Of a stretch of 64,000 nucleotides of DNA, positions 8,303-22,277 are shown in pieces. Below the pieces are notes generated by a model. That model was not told the DNA's origin. It searched no databases and saw nothing but the letters and a program-made list of their open reading frames with translations. Position 1 is the stretch's first letter. Each line of letters begins with the position of its first letter. The stretch covers positions 1 through 64,000 of the forward strand of contig CACKNR010000005.1 of assembly GCA_902601545.1 (NCBI GenBank), given 5' to 3'. Both the position numbers and the translations under genes were made by a program. Origin of the DNA: an uncultured Pelagibacteraceae bacterium. Its GTDB lineage: Bacteria > Pseudomonadota > Alphaproteobacteria > Pelagibacterales > Pelagibacteraceae.

Positions 8303-9177
8303 TGAGAAGCATTAAATTTATAGTTCCAGCAATATTATTGGTTGGAGTAGTAATTTTCCAATCATTATTTATTGTACAAGAAATTAGCCAGGCAATAGTT
8401 CTTCAATTTGGTGATCCAAAAAAAATTGTTACAAAAGCTGGATTAAATTTTAAATTACCTTTCATTCAGAATGTAGTTTACTTAGATAAAAGAATTTTAA
8501 ACTTAGATAACGACCCAGAGGAAGTAATTGCAGCTGACCAAAAAAGATTAATCGTTGACGCTTTTGCAAGATTTAAAATTGTAGATCCATTAAAATTTTA
8601 TATTTCAGTTGGAAACGAGAGAGTCGCAAGATCAAGATTATCTACGATTATTAATTCTAGAATAAGAGGTGTCTTAGGTACACAAGAATTAGCGACTTTA
8701 CTATCAACAGATAGAGCAAGACAGATGCAAATTATACAGTCACAAGTTAATGAAGAGGCAAAGAATTTTGGAATAAACATTGTAGATGTAAGAATTAAAA
8801 GAGCCGACTTACCTCCTGCCAACAGTGAAGCAATTTATAAACGAATGCAAACTGAAAGGGAGAGAGAGGCAAAAGAATTCAGAGCACAAGGAGCAGAGAT
8901 TGCACAAAAAATCAGATCGACAGCAGATAAAGATGTTACTGTAATTTTGGCTCAAGCAAATAAAAAGTCTGAGATAATGAAGGGTGAAGGAGACGGTCAG
9001 AGAAACAAAATATTCGCAGACGCTTTTGGAAGAGACCCACAATTTTTTGCCTTTTATAGAGCTATGCAAGCATATGAGAAAGCTTTAATAGGTGGAGAAA
9101 CTTCACTAGTTTTATCACCAGACAGTGATTTCTTTAAGTTTTTTGGTAAATCAATAAAGCCAAATATTAAAAGATAA
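8302..9177 (+). CDS. hflC: HflC, SPFH-domain partner of FtsH
   Basis: HflC is a 291-residue, single-pass membrane protein with an N-terminal hydrophobic segment (residues 5-25), then the SPFH domain (ISQAIVLQFGDPKKIV). The RADLPPANSEAIYKRM segment and a charged coiled coil with EREREAKEFRAQG are characteristic of HflC. It partners HflK to regulate FtsH. The ATG shares one base with the last base of the hflK stop codon, so translation is coupled. Confidence 0.95.
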   Translation: MRSIKFIVPAILLVGVVIFQSLFIVQEISQAIVLQFGDPKKIVTKAGLNFKLPFIQNVVYLDKRILNLDNDPEEVIAADQKRLIVDAFARFKIVDPLKFYISVGNERVARSRLSTIINSRIRGVLGTQELATLLSTDRARQMQIIQSQVNEEAKNFGINIVDVRIKRADLPPANSEAIYKRMQTEREREAKEFRAQGAEIAQKIRSTADKDVTVILAQANKKSEIMKGEGDGQRNKIFADAFGRDPQFFAFYRAMQAYEKALIGGETSLVLSPDSDFFKFFGKSIKPNIKR

Positions 9178-9191
9178 TTATAATTAAAATT

Positions 9192-9377
9192 GTGAGCGAG
9201 TTTATTATTGCAATTGGCCTAATTTTTTTTGTGGAGGGTCTGTTTTTGGCCATTTTCCCGTCAAGAATTAAAAGCATATTTGAATTAATTAAGAATACTC
9301 CTGAAAATAAACTTAGGTTTTTAGGTGTAGTATTTTTAATTACCGGTTTTTTAATAATTTGGTATATAAAAAATTAA
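9192..9377 (+). CDS. DUF2065 small membrane protein
   Basis: This 61-residue protein starts at GTG and has two hydrophobic segments, FIIAIGLIFFVEGLFLAIF and, near the C-terminus, FLGVVFLITGFLIIWYI. The FVEGL and the short length match DUF2065 (YjeT-like). Members of this family lie next to hflC in many proteobacteria, where their role is not established. The stop codon directly abuts the degP start, and the gap to hflC is 14 bases, so it is part of the same operon. Confidence 0.8.
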   Translation: MSEFIIAIGLIFFVEGLFLAIFPSRIKSIFELIKNTPENKLRFLGVVFLITGFLIIWYIKN

Positions 9378-10781
9378 ATGAAATTACTTAATAAAATATT
9401 AATTCTTTTTATTATTTTTAATTTTTCTTTTGCAAACTCAAAGCCTGTGCCAGAGTCTTTTGCAGATTTAGCAGATCAATTAATGCCTTCAGTTGTTAAT
9501 ATTTCAACAACACAAACAGTTAGAACAACTACTAATCAATTTCCTTTTCAGTTTCCTCCTGGATCACCATTTGGTGAAATGTTTAAAGATTTTGAGAGAC
9601 CAACAGAGAGAAAAGCATCATCTTTAGGATCTGGGTTTATAATTGATAGGAAAGGAACAGTTGTTACAAATAATCATGTAATTTCTGGAGCAGATGATAT
9701 TTTAGTAAGAGTTGGAGATAAAGAATACAAAGCTAAAGTGATAGGCGCTGATCCATATATGGACATTGCGGTTTTAAAAATGGAAACTAAAGATCAATTT
9801 AAACCAGTCAGTTTTGGAGACTCTGATAAAGCAAGAGTTGGAGATTGGGCAGTTGCAATTGGAAACCCTTTTGGTCTTGGCGGAACAGTAACAGCAGGAA
9901 TTATTTCAGCAAGAAACAGAGACATTAATCTGACAAGATATGACGACTTCATACAAACAGACGCATCTATAAATCAAGGTAATTCTGGTGGACCTTTATT
10001 TAATCTTAAAGGCGAGGTAATTGGAATTAACACTGCAATTATTGCACCAGGTCAATCAGGTTCTATAGGAATTGGGTTTGCAATTCCAGCTAATGCGGCT
10101 TCGAATGTTATCAATCAATTAATAAAATTTGGAGAAACAAAAAGGGGTTGGTTAGGTGTAAGAATTCAAGAAGTAACAAAAGAAATAGCTGAAGTAGAAA
10201 AATTAAAAAAACCTCAAGGCGCTTTAGTTGCAAGCGTTGGAGAGAATAGTCCAGCCGATAAAGCTGGGATAAAAGCAGGTGACATAATTTTAAATTTTGA
10301 TGGAAAAAAAATTGATACCATGAGAACACTTCCAAAAGTAGTCGCCTCAACTGAAGTTGGAAAAAGCGTAGATTTAAAAATTTGGAGAAATAAAAAATTA
10401 ATTTCAAAAAGGTTAATTTTAGGAAGACTTGAGTCATCTGAAGAGTTTAAAGAAAAAAAAACTAAAGTTGTAAAAAAAGTTGAGGATATTGAGAAATTAA
10501 AAATAGCTGTTAGAGATATTACCAATGAGGATATATCTTCAAGAAATTTGAATAAAAAAACTACAGGGGCAATCATAACAGAGATCTCTAATAGAAGTCC
10601 GCTTACCAATCTATTAAGCGTAAACGATATTATAATCGAAGTCCAAAAGTCTCCCGTAAAGTCATCATCTGATTTAAAAAGATTAGTCGATAATTTTTTT
10701 CAAAAAGGAGAAAAAACATTACTTTTGACTGTAATTAATAAAAATAATCAAAGACGTTACCTTGGCGTTAAAATTAATTAG
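9378..10781 (+). CDS. degP: Periplasmic Do-type serine protease/chaperone (DegP/HtrA family)
   Basis: DegP-type proteases degrade or refold damaged envelope proteins. The 467-residue precursor has a signal peptide (residues 1-20, LILFIIFNFSFANS). A trypsin-like domain carries the triad His100 (TNNHV), Asp129 (YMDIAVLK) and Ser203 (GNSGGP), and the Phe-rich LA-loop (FPFQFPPGSPFG) lies near residue 55. Two PDZ domains follow, beginning near residues 250 and 370; the second is weakly conserved. It directly abuts the DUF2065 gene and follows hflKC, placing cytoplasmic-membrane and periplasmic quality control in one transcription unit. Confidence 0.93.
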   Translation: MKLLNKILILFIIFNFSFANSKPVPESFADLADQLMPSVVNISTTQTVRTTTNQFPFQFPPGSPFGEMFKDFERPTERKASSLGSGFIIDRKGTVVTNNHVISGADDILVRVGDKEYKAKVIGADPYMDIAVLKMETKDQFKPVSFGDSDKARVGDWAVAIGNPFGLGGTVTAGIISARNRDINLTRYDDFIQTDASINQGNSGGPLFNLKGEVIGINTAIIAPGQSGSIGIGFAIPANAASNVINQLIKFGETKRGWLGVRIQEVTKEIAEVEKLKKPQGALVASVGENSPADKAGIKAGDIILNFDGKKIDTMRTLPKVVASTEVGKSVDLKIWRNKKLISKRLILGRLESSEEFKEKKTKVVKKVEDIEKLKIAVRDITNEDISSRNLNKKTTGAIITEISNRSPLTNLLSVNDIIIEVQKSPVKSSSDLKRLVDNFFQKGEKTLLLTVINKNNQRRYLGVKIN

Positions 10782-10783
10782 TC

Positions 10784-11701
10784 TTGTCTAAAAAGTTATT
10801 ACTCTTAGCAGGTCCCACAGCTTCAGGTAAATCAAATTTAGCAATCAAATTAGCAAAAAAATTAAACGGTGAGATTATCAATGCAGACAGTATGCAAGTT
10901 TTTAAAGAATTTAAAATTTTGTCTTCTAGACCAACGCTAAGTCAAACTAAAAAAGTAAAACACCACCTATATGGTATTATTTCTGTAAAAAAATATTTTT
11001 CAGCAGGTGATTGGCTTAAACAAGCAAAAAAAAAAATTGATAGTTGTGTTAAAAGAAAAAAAATTCCAATAGTTGTTGGAGGAACTGGCCTTTACTTTAA
11101 TACAATCATTAAAGGCATGAGTAAAATTCCTGATATCGATTTGAAGACAAGAAATACCGTAAGAAACCTTTACCGAAAACTTGGTTCTAAAGAATTTTAT
11201 AGCCAGCTGCTTAAACTTGATCCTAAAATAAAGGGAAGAATACTTCCGACTGATGCACAAAGATTACAAAGAGCTTATGAAGTAAAACTTAAAACAAATA
11301 AATCATTATTTGATTGGTTTGCAAATACAAAATCTGAATTTAAAGATTTTGAAATAATGAAAATTTTTATTAATACCCCAAGAGAGGTTTTGCTTAAAAA
11401 AATTTCTTTAAGAACTCAGCAAATGTTTAGTAATAGATGTATTAATGAAGTAAAAAAATTCAATAGTCTGAAGGTAAAGAAAAGTTTATCCGCAAATAAA
11501 TTAATCGGCGTCCAAGAAATTAATGATTTTTTAAAGAAATCAATATCACTTGAGCATTGCAAAGAACTTATTAATATAAAGACTAGACAATACGCAAAAA
11601 GACAAAATACATGGGCTAGAGGCCATATGAAGAATTGGAATAAGCTTTATTCCAAAAATTTCTCAAATCTTTTAAAAAAATCATTAAAAGTCGTAAGCTA
11701 A
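10784..11701 (+). CDS. miaA: tRNA dimethylallyltransferase MiaA
   Basis: MiaA adds the dimethylallyl group to A37 of tRNAs that read UNN codons. The 305-residue protein begins at TTG two bases after degP and opens with the P-loop AGPTASGKSNLA. The family segments NADSMQVFKEF, the HHLYGI loop, and the IPIVVGGTGLYFNTIIKG core follow, with the RQYAKRQNTWARG segment near the C-terminus. Length is normal. The gap of two bases and the weak start codon suggest that translation depends on ribosomes coming from degP. Confidence 0.94.
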   Translation: MSKKLLLLAGPTASGKSNLAIKLAKKLNGEIINADSMQVFKEFKILSSRPTLSQTKKVKHHLYGIISVKKYFSAGDWLKQAKKKIDSCVKRKKIPIVVGGTGLYFNTIIKGMSKIPDIDLKTRNTVRNLYRKLGSKEFYSQLLKLDPKIKGRILPTDAQRLQRAYEVKLKTNKSLFDWFANTKSEFKDFEIMKIFINTPREVLLKKISLRTQQMFSNRCINEVKKFNSLKVKKSLSANKLIGVQEINDFLKKSISLEHCKELINIKTRQYAKRQNTWARGHMKNWNKLYSKNFSNLLKKSLKVVS

Positions 11702-11704
11702 AAC

Positions 11705-11732
11705 TTGACGCAATCCATTTCTAGGCTAGATT
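11705..11732 (+). promoter_or_regulatory. Predicted promoter for ilvI, leaderless architecture
   Basis: TTGACG at 11705-11710, a 16-base spacer and TAGATT at 11727-11732 are followed by exactly six bases before the ilvI ATG at 11739. No Shine-Dalgarno sequence lies in front of that ATG. The predicted transcription start is at or beside the start codon. Confidence 0.5.
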
Positions 11733-11738
11733 GTATGT

Positions 11739-13504
11739 ATGCCAAAATTATTGAGCGGAGCAGAGATTGTATTTAAAGCACTAGAGGATCAAAAAGTAGA
11801 ATATATTTTTGGTTATCCTGGAGGCGCAGTATTACCGATTTATGATGAGTTAAAAAATCATAAATCAATTAAACATATTTTGGCTAGACACGAGCAAGGA
11901 GCGGGACATTCAGCCGAGGGTTATGCACGATCAAGCGGGAAGCCAGGAGTTTTATTAGTAACATCTGGACCTGGAGCTACTAATGCAGTAACTGCTCTTA
12001 CAGACGCTTACATGGATTCAATTCCTCTTGTTTGTATCTCAGGACAAGTTCCAACTCATTTGATCGGAACAGACGCCTTTCAAGAATGTGATACAACTGG
12101 AATCACGAGACCATGTACTAAACATAATTGGTTGGTTAAAGATGTAAACGATCTCTCAAGAATTTTACATTTAGCTTTCGAAGTAGCAACTACAGGAAGG
12201 CCAGGACCAGTCTTAGTTGATATTCCAAAAGACATTCAATTTAAAAAAGGGAAATATAAATTTTTTAAAAATACACTTAAAAAAAAACTTAATGGCAAAG
12301 CAACTCACAAAATATCTAATTCAGAATTAGATAAATTTATTGATCTTATTAAAAAATCATCAAAACCTATTTTTTACACAGGTGGAGGAGTGATAAATTC
12401 TGGACCAGAAGCAAGTAAATATTTAAGAGAATTAGTTTCATTAACAGGATTTCCAATAACTTCAACCTTACAAGGACTTGGAGCATATCCAGGAGATGAT
12501 CCACAATTTTTAGGGATGCTAGGCATGCATGGAACTTATGAAGCTAATAATGCTATGCATGATTGTGATTTAATGATTAATATAGGTGCGCGGTTTGACG
12601 ACAGAATCACGGGTAAAGTAGATGAATTTTCACCAGGTTCAAAAAAAATTCACGTTGATATTGACCCATCTTCAATTGGGAAGAATATAAAAGTTGATTT
12701 AGCGATTGTAAGCGATGTGACTACACTTTTGAAATCTTTAATTAAAAGATTTAAAGAAAAAAATAAAAACTTTGTAAATTCTAATAAACAAAAAACATCT
12801 AAATGGTGGGAACAAATTGGAAAATGGAGAGAAAAAAGGTCTCTAAACTTTATCAATAGCGATAAGATTATTAAACCCCAACATGCAGTTCAAAGACTAT
12901 ATGAACTAACAAAAAATCAAGACACGTTTATTACTACTGAGGTGGGCCAGCATCAAATGTGGGCAGCTCAACATTACAAATTTAATAAACCAAATAGATG
13001 GATGACGTCTGGAGGTCTTGGAACAATGGGATATGGACTCCCAGCAGCAATCGGTGTTCAAATTGCAAACCCAGGAAAATTAGTTGTTGATATTGCTGGA
13101 GAAGCATCAGTTTTAATGACAATGCAAGAAATGTCTACAGCGGTACAATATAGATTACCTATAAAAATATTCATATTGAATAATGAATACATGGGAATGG
13201 TAAGACAGTGGCAAGAACTTTTGCACGAAAAAAATTATTCTGAAAGTTACACAGCTGCATTACCAGATTTTGTAAAGTTAGCAGAGTCATATGGCTGTAT
13301 TGGTATAAGAGCTAAAACACCAAATGAGCTAGACGAAAAAATTAATGAAATGATTAGTGTTGATAAACCAGTAATTTTTGACTGTGTTGTAGACAAAGCA
13401 GAAAACTGTTTTCCAATGATACCTTCAGGCAAGCCTCATAATCAAATGATTTTAGGACCTGAGGAAGAAGAAGAAATTTCTGACGAAGGGAAAGTTTTAG
13501 TTTA

Positions 13505-13505
<1 letters not shown>
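11739..13505 (+). CDS. ilvI: Acetolactate synthase large (catalytic) subunit
   Basis: This enzyme uses thiamine diphosphate to condense two pyruvates to acetolactate, or pyruvate with 2-ketobutyrate, as the first common step to valine, leucine and isoleucine. The 588 residues show the TPP-binding N-domain (GYPGGAVLPIYDEL, with the catalytic Glu in RHEQGAGH), the central FAD-type domain and the C-terminal TPP domain (FILNNEYMGMVRQWQEL). The Mg/TPP motif near residue 451 reads AGEAS, where homologues usually have AGDAS or GDG, a conservative Asp-to-Glu change. Its stop codon overlaps the ilvH start by one base. Confidence 0.95.
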
Positions 13506-15075
<1,570 letters not shown>

Positions 15076-15117
15076 CCCAATCTGAGTCCAAATTACCAAG
15101 TTGGACCACATAATTAT

Positions 15118-15145
15118 TTGCAAATTCTAGCTTTGATTGTAATAT
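15118..15145 (+). promoter_or_regulatory. Predicted promoter for leuA
   Basis: TTGCAA at 15118-15123 and TAATAT at 15140-15145 are separated by 16 bases in the 102-base gap between ilvC and leuA. An imperfect GTCCAA/TTGGAC hairpin lies upstream, at about 15086-15106, and could end the ilvC transcript, but it has no proper T run. Confidence 0.45.
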
Positions 15146-15177
15146 GAAGAGATTTAAATTTTACAAATTATTAAACT

Positions 15178-17785
<2,608 letters not shown>

Positions 17786-17804
17786 TTTATCTTTAAATGA
17801 ATAA

Positions 17805-18650
17805 ATGTCAGTCAGTAGAGATGATTTTAGTATAGCTTTTCGTTCAGCGCTTCTGAAAAGAGGAGGAGCACAAAAATTTTCAGTTCTTTCCTTAATATTT
17901 TTAGCTCTCATTATATTTTTCTTAGATGTTTATGGAGTAAAATTTACAAAACCTGTAAGAGCATTTATTAATGATGTTGTTTATAGAGTAACTTTTTTAG
18001 CTTCAACACCTACTAGATTCGTTCCTCAACTTGGTAAAGATTTTACAAGCTATATCAACGTTAGAAAAGAAAATGAGAATTTAAAAATTGAACTAGAAAA
18101 ATATAAGCTGTTAGAATTAAATGTTGAGTTTCTAGCTGATGAAAATAAAAATCTACAAAAAATATTAGAAACAGAATATTTTAACAAAAATCTTAGTAAT
18201 ATTCTTTTAGCTAAAGTGTTAGTAGATAAAAATAGTCCTTTTCTTAAATCAATTATAATTAATAAGGGAACTAGAGCTGGTGTTTTAAAAGGCATGCCAA
18301 TTACTAAAGATAATTATTTAGTAGGTCGAGTTGTAGAAACCAATTATTTATCTTCAAGAATTTTGTTACTTAATGATTTAAATAGCAGAATTCCTGTCAC
18401 TTTAGACCAAGGCGCGCAAGCAATTTTATCTGGAAGCGGATCTAATAAACCAATTTTAGAATATTTACCTGAAGATTATGAAATACTAGAAAACATAAAT
18501 GTATTTGCATCTGGTAAAGATGGAATATTTGCTTCTGGAACTCCAGTTGGAAAAACAAATGATAAAGGTGAAGTTGAGCTTTTTGTTGACCCTAATCAGC
18601 TTTCATTTGTCACTGTGAATTTAAATACAATTAAAAAAGAGGATTTCTAA
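17805..18650 (+). CDS. mreC: Rod shape-determining protein MreC
   Basis: MreC links cytoplasmic MreB to the periplasmic wall-synthesis enzymes and activates PBP2. The 281-residue protein has a short cytoplasmic tail, one membrane helix (about residues 25-45) and a coiled coil (about residues 80-115, ENENLKIELEKYKLLELN). A periplasmic beta domain follows, with VDKNSPFLKSIIINKGTRAGV, a typical MreC signature. The stop codon overlaps the mreD start by one base. Confidence 0.93.
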   Translation: MSVSRDDFSIAFRSALLKRGGAQKFSVLSLIFLALIIFFLDVYGVKFTKPVRAFINDVVYRVTFLASTPTRFVPQLGKDFTSYINVRKENENLKIELEKYKLLELNVEFLADENKNLQKILETEYFNKNLSNILLAKVLVDKNSPFLKSIIINKGTRAGVLKGMPITKDNYLVGRVVETNYLSSRILLLNDLNSRIPVTLDQGAQAILSGSGSNKPILEYLPEDYEILENINVFASGKDGIFASGTPVGKTNDKGEVELFVDPNQLSFVTVNLNTIKKEDF

Positions 18651-19162
18651 TGGCAAAAAATTCAATATTGAATAAGATTTATAATTCTGGCCCTCTCATT
18701 TTACTATACTATTTATGTATTAGCGAAATGGATACCAATCTAGAAAAAACATTTGAAATATTTACATTAAACTTTCAAATAATATTAATTTATTTTTGGG
18801 TGCTGAAAAGGCCGGACTTGATGGCAAACGGCCATATCTTTATAGCTGGGTTGATTAACGATGTTGTAATGGGCTTTCCTCTAGGCATCAGTTCACTATC
18901 TTATTTAATAATAATTTTTGTAGGAACTTATGTAAGAAACAAAAGTGTAAATACTACTATAGCATCAGATTGGTTTACATTTTTAATGGCCATGATTTTC
19001 TCAAATTTATTATTTTTTTCGTTATTAAATAATTTTTCAGATATTTCATTTAGCTATCAAAAAATAGGATACAATATGTTTTTTACTTTATTTATGTTCC
19101 CTATTTTTTGGCTCTTATTTAATGTTTATCAATTAACTTTTATAGGTAACCGAGATGCTTAG
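18650..19162 (+). CDS. mreD: Rod shape-determining protein MreD
   Basis: This 170-residue hydrophobic protein has five to six membrane segments. It carries a loop with the MreD-like GLINDVVMGFPLGISSLSYL pattern, near residues 64-83. It belongs to the elongasome scaffold with MreC and RodA. It overlaps mreC by one base and mrdA by eight bases. Confidence 0.88.
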   Translation: MAKNSILNKIYNSGPLILLYYLCISEMDTNLEKTFEIFTLNFQIILIYFWVLKRPDLMANGHIFIAGLINDVVMGFPLGISSLSYLIIIFVGTYVRNKSVNTTIASDWFTFLMAMIFSNLLFFSLLNNFSDISFSYQKIGYNMFFTLFMFPIFWLLFNVYQLTFIGNRDA

Positions 19163-21089
19163 TCCCAGTTCAGGAAATACTGTAATTAAGTCAAAATTAA
19201 TTGGAAGAAGAATGTTTTTACTCACTGCAGCTAAAGCGGTAATAATGGTTGGTATTATAGGAAGATTAGTTTCTTTACAAATTAACGAAAGAACAAAATA
19301 TAAAACTTTATCTGATAAAAATAGATTCAGAGAATGGAAATTAGCACCAGAGAGAGGTGTTATAAGAGATTTTTTTGACAAAGAAATAGCATCTAATCAA
19401 CAGGTTTATCAGGTTCATTTAATTCCAGAAAATTCAAAAGATATTGAAAAACTATTTGTCAGATTAAAAACAATTTTAAATATAACAGAGAAAAAATTAT
19501 TTTATCTTAGAAGAGTGATTGCTAAGCAAAAACCATGGGAACCAATCATAGTTTCGGATAATATAACATGGTCAGAATTTTCTAGATTGAATTTATTTTT
19601 ACATGAACTAGAAGGGGTAAAACCTATTGTATCAGTAGCGAGAATGTATCCTGATAATTCGTCCGCTCATATTTTAGGTTATGTATCTCAAGTAAGTGCA
19701 AAAGATTTGCAAACAAAGAAATATTTGAAAGATTTACATGTCCCAGGAATGAGTATTGGTAAAACTGGCCTTGAGAGAAAATTAGATGAGGAAATTATAG
19801 GTAAAATTGGGTTTCAAAGATATGAGGTAAATGCTTATGGAAAAAGAATCAAGCAGATCTTAATTAATGAGGGCCAGGCAGGAAAAAGTTTCAAAACAAC
19901 TCTAGATTTTGAAGTTCAAAAATTTACTAGCGAACTAATTAAAGACAAAGCCGCTGCTGTTTGTGTTATGGATGTATATAATGGAGATATAGTTTCTCTT
20001 GTTTCTTCTCCAACCTTTAAACCTAACGAGTTCGTTCATGGATTGGATAAAACTTATTGGAACAGTTTAATAAAAAATGAAATGAGACCGCTAACAAATA
20101 AAGCTATTGCCGGTCTCTACCCACCTGGATCAACAATAAAAACTCTTGTTGCTTTAAGTGCATTAGAAAATGGAGTTATTAAGCCGCTAGACACTTTTAA
20201 ATGTAGCGGAAAAATTGAACTTTATGGTGAAAAATTTCATTGCTGGGAAAAAGAAGGCCACGGAATTGTTAATTTAAGAAAGGGTATCCAAAGATCTTGC
20301 GACGTATACTTTTATGAGATCGCTAGGAAATTAGGCGTAGATAGATTATCTGAAACAGCTAAAAAATTTGGTCTTGGAAAAAAAGTTCTTAATGGATTTG
20401 TAGAGGAGAGATCAGGAGTAGTACCTAACACTAAATGGAAGAAAAAATTTATAGGACAAAATTGGTATTTGGGCGAGACTTTGCACTCTGGAATTGGCCA
20501 AGGATATTTTCAAAGCACTCCTTTACAACTCTGTTTAATGACTGCCCAAATTGCGAATGGTGGTTTTGAAATAAAACCAAGAATTATTTTTAATAAAAAA
20601 AATAATAGCTTAAGAGAATACATTAAATATAAAAATGAAAATCCTAATGACCCTCTTCCAACAGATTTATTAGTATCAAATTTTGAACTAAAACCTCTTT
20701 TTAAAAATCAAGAGAATATAAATTTAATCAAAGATGCAATGTTTTCTTCCTCAAATGAACCGGGCGGCACTTCCTACAGGCATCGATGGGAGAATAAAAA
20801 ATTTACATTTGCTGGAAAAACAGGATCATCACAAATAAAAAGATTTACTGAGGCTCAACGAGAGGCCGAAGTAAAGCAAGAGAGCTTACCCTACAAAGAT
20901 AGAGATCATGCATTATTTGTGGCATATGCACCTTACAATGATCCTAAATATGCAATAAGTGTTTTAGTAGAGCATGGAGGCTCAGGCGGGAAAGCTGCAG
21001 CTCCTATTGCTAAAAAAGTAATTAAAAAAGTTCTAGAGCGGCATGAGTTAAGGGAGAGAATAGATAGTTTACTAGGAGAGCAAGTATAA
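19155..21089 (+). CDS. mrdA: Penicillin-binding protein 2, elongation transpeptidase
   Basis: PBP2 cross-links peptidoglycan during rod elongation with RodA. The 644-residue protein has one N-terminal membrane helix (about residues 22-37) and a pedestal/dimerisation domain containing APERGVIRDFFDKEIASN. The transpeptidase domain carries SxxK in PPGSTIK (Ser near 325), SxD in RSCDVYF (about 379) and KTG in AGKTGSSQ (about 554). The start overlaps mreD by eight bases and the end overlaps rodA by one base. All catalytic motifs are intact. Confidence 0.95.
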   Translation: MLSPSSGNTVIKSKLIGRRMFLLTAAKAVIMVGIIGRLVSLQINERTKYKTLSDKNRFREWKLAPERGVIRDFFDKEIASNQQVYQVHLIPENSKDIEKLFVRLKTILNITEKKLFYLRRVIAKQKPWEPIIVSDNITWSEFSRLNLFLHELEGVKPIVSVARMYPDNSSAHILGYVSQVSAKDLQTKKYLKDLHVPGMSIGKTGLERKLDEEIIGKIGFQRYEVNAYGKRIKQILINEGQAGKSFKTTLDFEVQKFTSELIKDKAAAVCVMDVYNGDIVSLVSSPTFKPNEFVHGLDKTYWNSLIKNEMRPLTNKAIAGLYPPGSTIKTLVALSALENGVIKPLDTFKCSGKIELYGEKFHCWEKEGHGIVNLRKGIQRSCDVYFYEIARKLGVDRLSETAKKFGLGKKVLNGFVEERSGVVPNTKWKKKFIGQNWYLGETLHSGIGQGYFQSTPLQLCLMTAQIANGGFEIKPRIIFNKKNNSLREYIKYKNENPNDPLPTDLLVSNFELKPLFKNQENINLIKDAMFSSSNEPGGTSYRHRWENKKFTFAGKTGSSQIKRFTEAQREAEVKQESLPYKDRDHALFVAYAPYNDPKYAISVLVEHGGSGGKAAAPIAKKVIKKVLERHELRERIDSLLGEQV

Positions 21090-22213
21090 TGTTTAAAGCA
21101 AGATCTATTCAATCATCGCTGAGCATGAAAGATAAAATTCTTTCAATTGATTATGTTTTAGTATTTTCAATATTTATACTAGGTCTTATTAGTATATTAG
21201 CTATGTACTCTACAGATGGTGGAGAATTAAAATACCATACAAAAAGTCATATACTTCGATTTTTTGTTTTCTTTAGTATGTTTTTAATTTTATCATTTAT
21301 TCAAATAAGATTTTGGCATAGCCAAAGCTATTTAATTTATATTTTATTCTTTATATTATTGCTAGGAGTTAAATATTTTGGATTAACATCATCCGGTTCT
21401 AAAAGATGGTTAGATCTTTACTTTATGAACCTACAGCCTTCTGAATTAATGAAGATAGGTCTTATTTTATTTTTAGCAAAATATTATCACCGTACTTCAA
21501 TTGAAAATTTAAATCGTGTTAGATATTTATTTTTACCGGTTGTTGTTTTAATTGCTCCATTAATATTGGTTGCAACTCAACCAGATTTAGGAACTGCATT
21601 ACTAATTGCTGCTGGTGGCCTTACAGTTGCGTGGCTTGCGGGTGTGAGAGTAAAATTTTTTGCTCTTTCTGGTTTAGCTTTTATGGCTTTGCTTCCAATA
21701 GCGATATCTTTTTTAAAACCATATCAAAAATCCAGAATTTTAACTTTTTTAAATCCTGAAAGAGACCCTTTAGGTGCTGGATATCAAATTATTCAATCCA
21801 AAATAGCTATTGGTTCAGGAGGTCTTTTTGGCAAAGGTTTTTTACAAGGTTCCCAAAGTTATCTAGATTATTTACCAGAAAAACATACAGATTTTATATT
21901 TACATTATTTTCTGAGGAGTTTGGTTTTTTTGGTTCATTATTTATATTATTTTTATATGCGATAATTGTTTGGAGAATAGTTCAAATAGGTAATGTTACA
22001 CGAAGCAACTTTGGAAAGTTATACTGTTATAGTTTTGCAACTGCTTTTTTTATTTATGTTGTAGTGAATATGATGATGGTTTTAGGTTTATTGCCTATTG
22101 TTGGTTCTCCTTTACCAATTATGTCATATGGTGGCTCGTCAATGCTAGCTATCATGTTTGGATTAGGGATCGCTATGTCATGCAAAGTCTATAAAGATAC
22201 ACCTGTAAATTAA
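21089..22213 (+). CDS. rodA: RodA, SEDS-family peptidoglycan glycosyltransferase
   Basis: RodA polymerises lipid II into glycan strands as partner of PBP2. The 374-residue protein has about ten membrane segments. The SEDS signatures are present: GSKRWLDLYFMNLQPSELMK, the TQPDLGTALLI segment with the catalytic-site Asp, PEKHTDFIFTLFSEEFGF, and the C-terminal PLPIMSYGGSSM. Overlap with mrdA by one base supports co-translation of this pair. Confidence 0.95.
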   Translation: MFKARSIQSSLSMKDKILSIDYVLVFSIFILGLISILAMYSTDGGELKYHTKSHILRFFVFFSMFLILSFIQIRFWHSQSYLIYILFFILLLGVKYFGLTSSGSKRWLDLYFMNLQPSELMKIGLILFLAKYYHRTSIENLNRVRYLFLPVVVLIAPLILVATQPDLGTALLIAAGGLTVAWLAGVRVKFFALSGLAFMALLPIAISFLKPYQKSRILTFLNPERDPLGAGYQIIQSKIAIGSGGLFGKGFLQGSQSYLDYLPEKHTDFIFTLFSEEFGFFGSLFILFLYAIIVWRIVQIGNVTRSNFGKLYCYSFATAFFIYVVVNMMMVLGLLPIVGSPLPIMSYGGSSMLAIMFGLGIAMSCKVYKDTPVN

Positions 22214-22230
22214 ACCTATTTTGAACAAAT

Positions 22231-22258
22231 TTGATTTTTTTATCTACTTGTATATTAT
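22231..22258 (+). promoter_or_regulatory. Predicted promoter for the bactofilin gene
   Basis: TTGATT at 22231-22236, a 16-base spacer and TATTAT at 22253-22258 lie 19 bases before the bactofilin ATG. A GGTGG stretch in the leader could act as a ribosome-binding site. Confidence 0.45.
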
Positions 22259-22277
22259 GCCAATAGGTGGTTAGCTT

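Noticed and set aside
10111-10609. Two long antisense frames inside degP
   Set aside because: They are leucine- and phenylalanine-rich mirror frames of the conserved PDZ coding region, with no start signals or domains.
15086-15106. Hairpin after ilvC as a terminator or leader attenuator for leuA
   Set aside because: The stem is six bases with a long loop and no T run, and no leucine-rich leader peptide is found before leuA.
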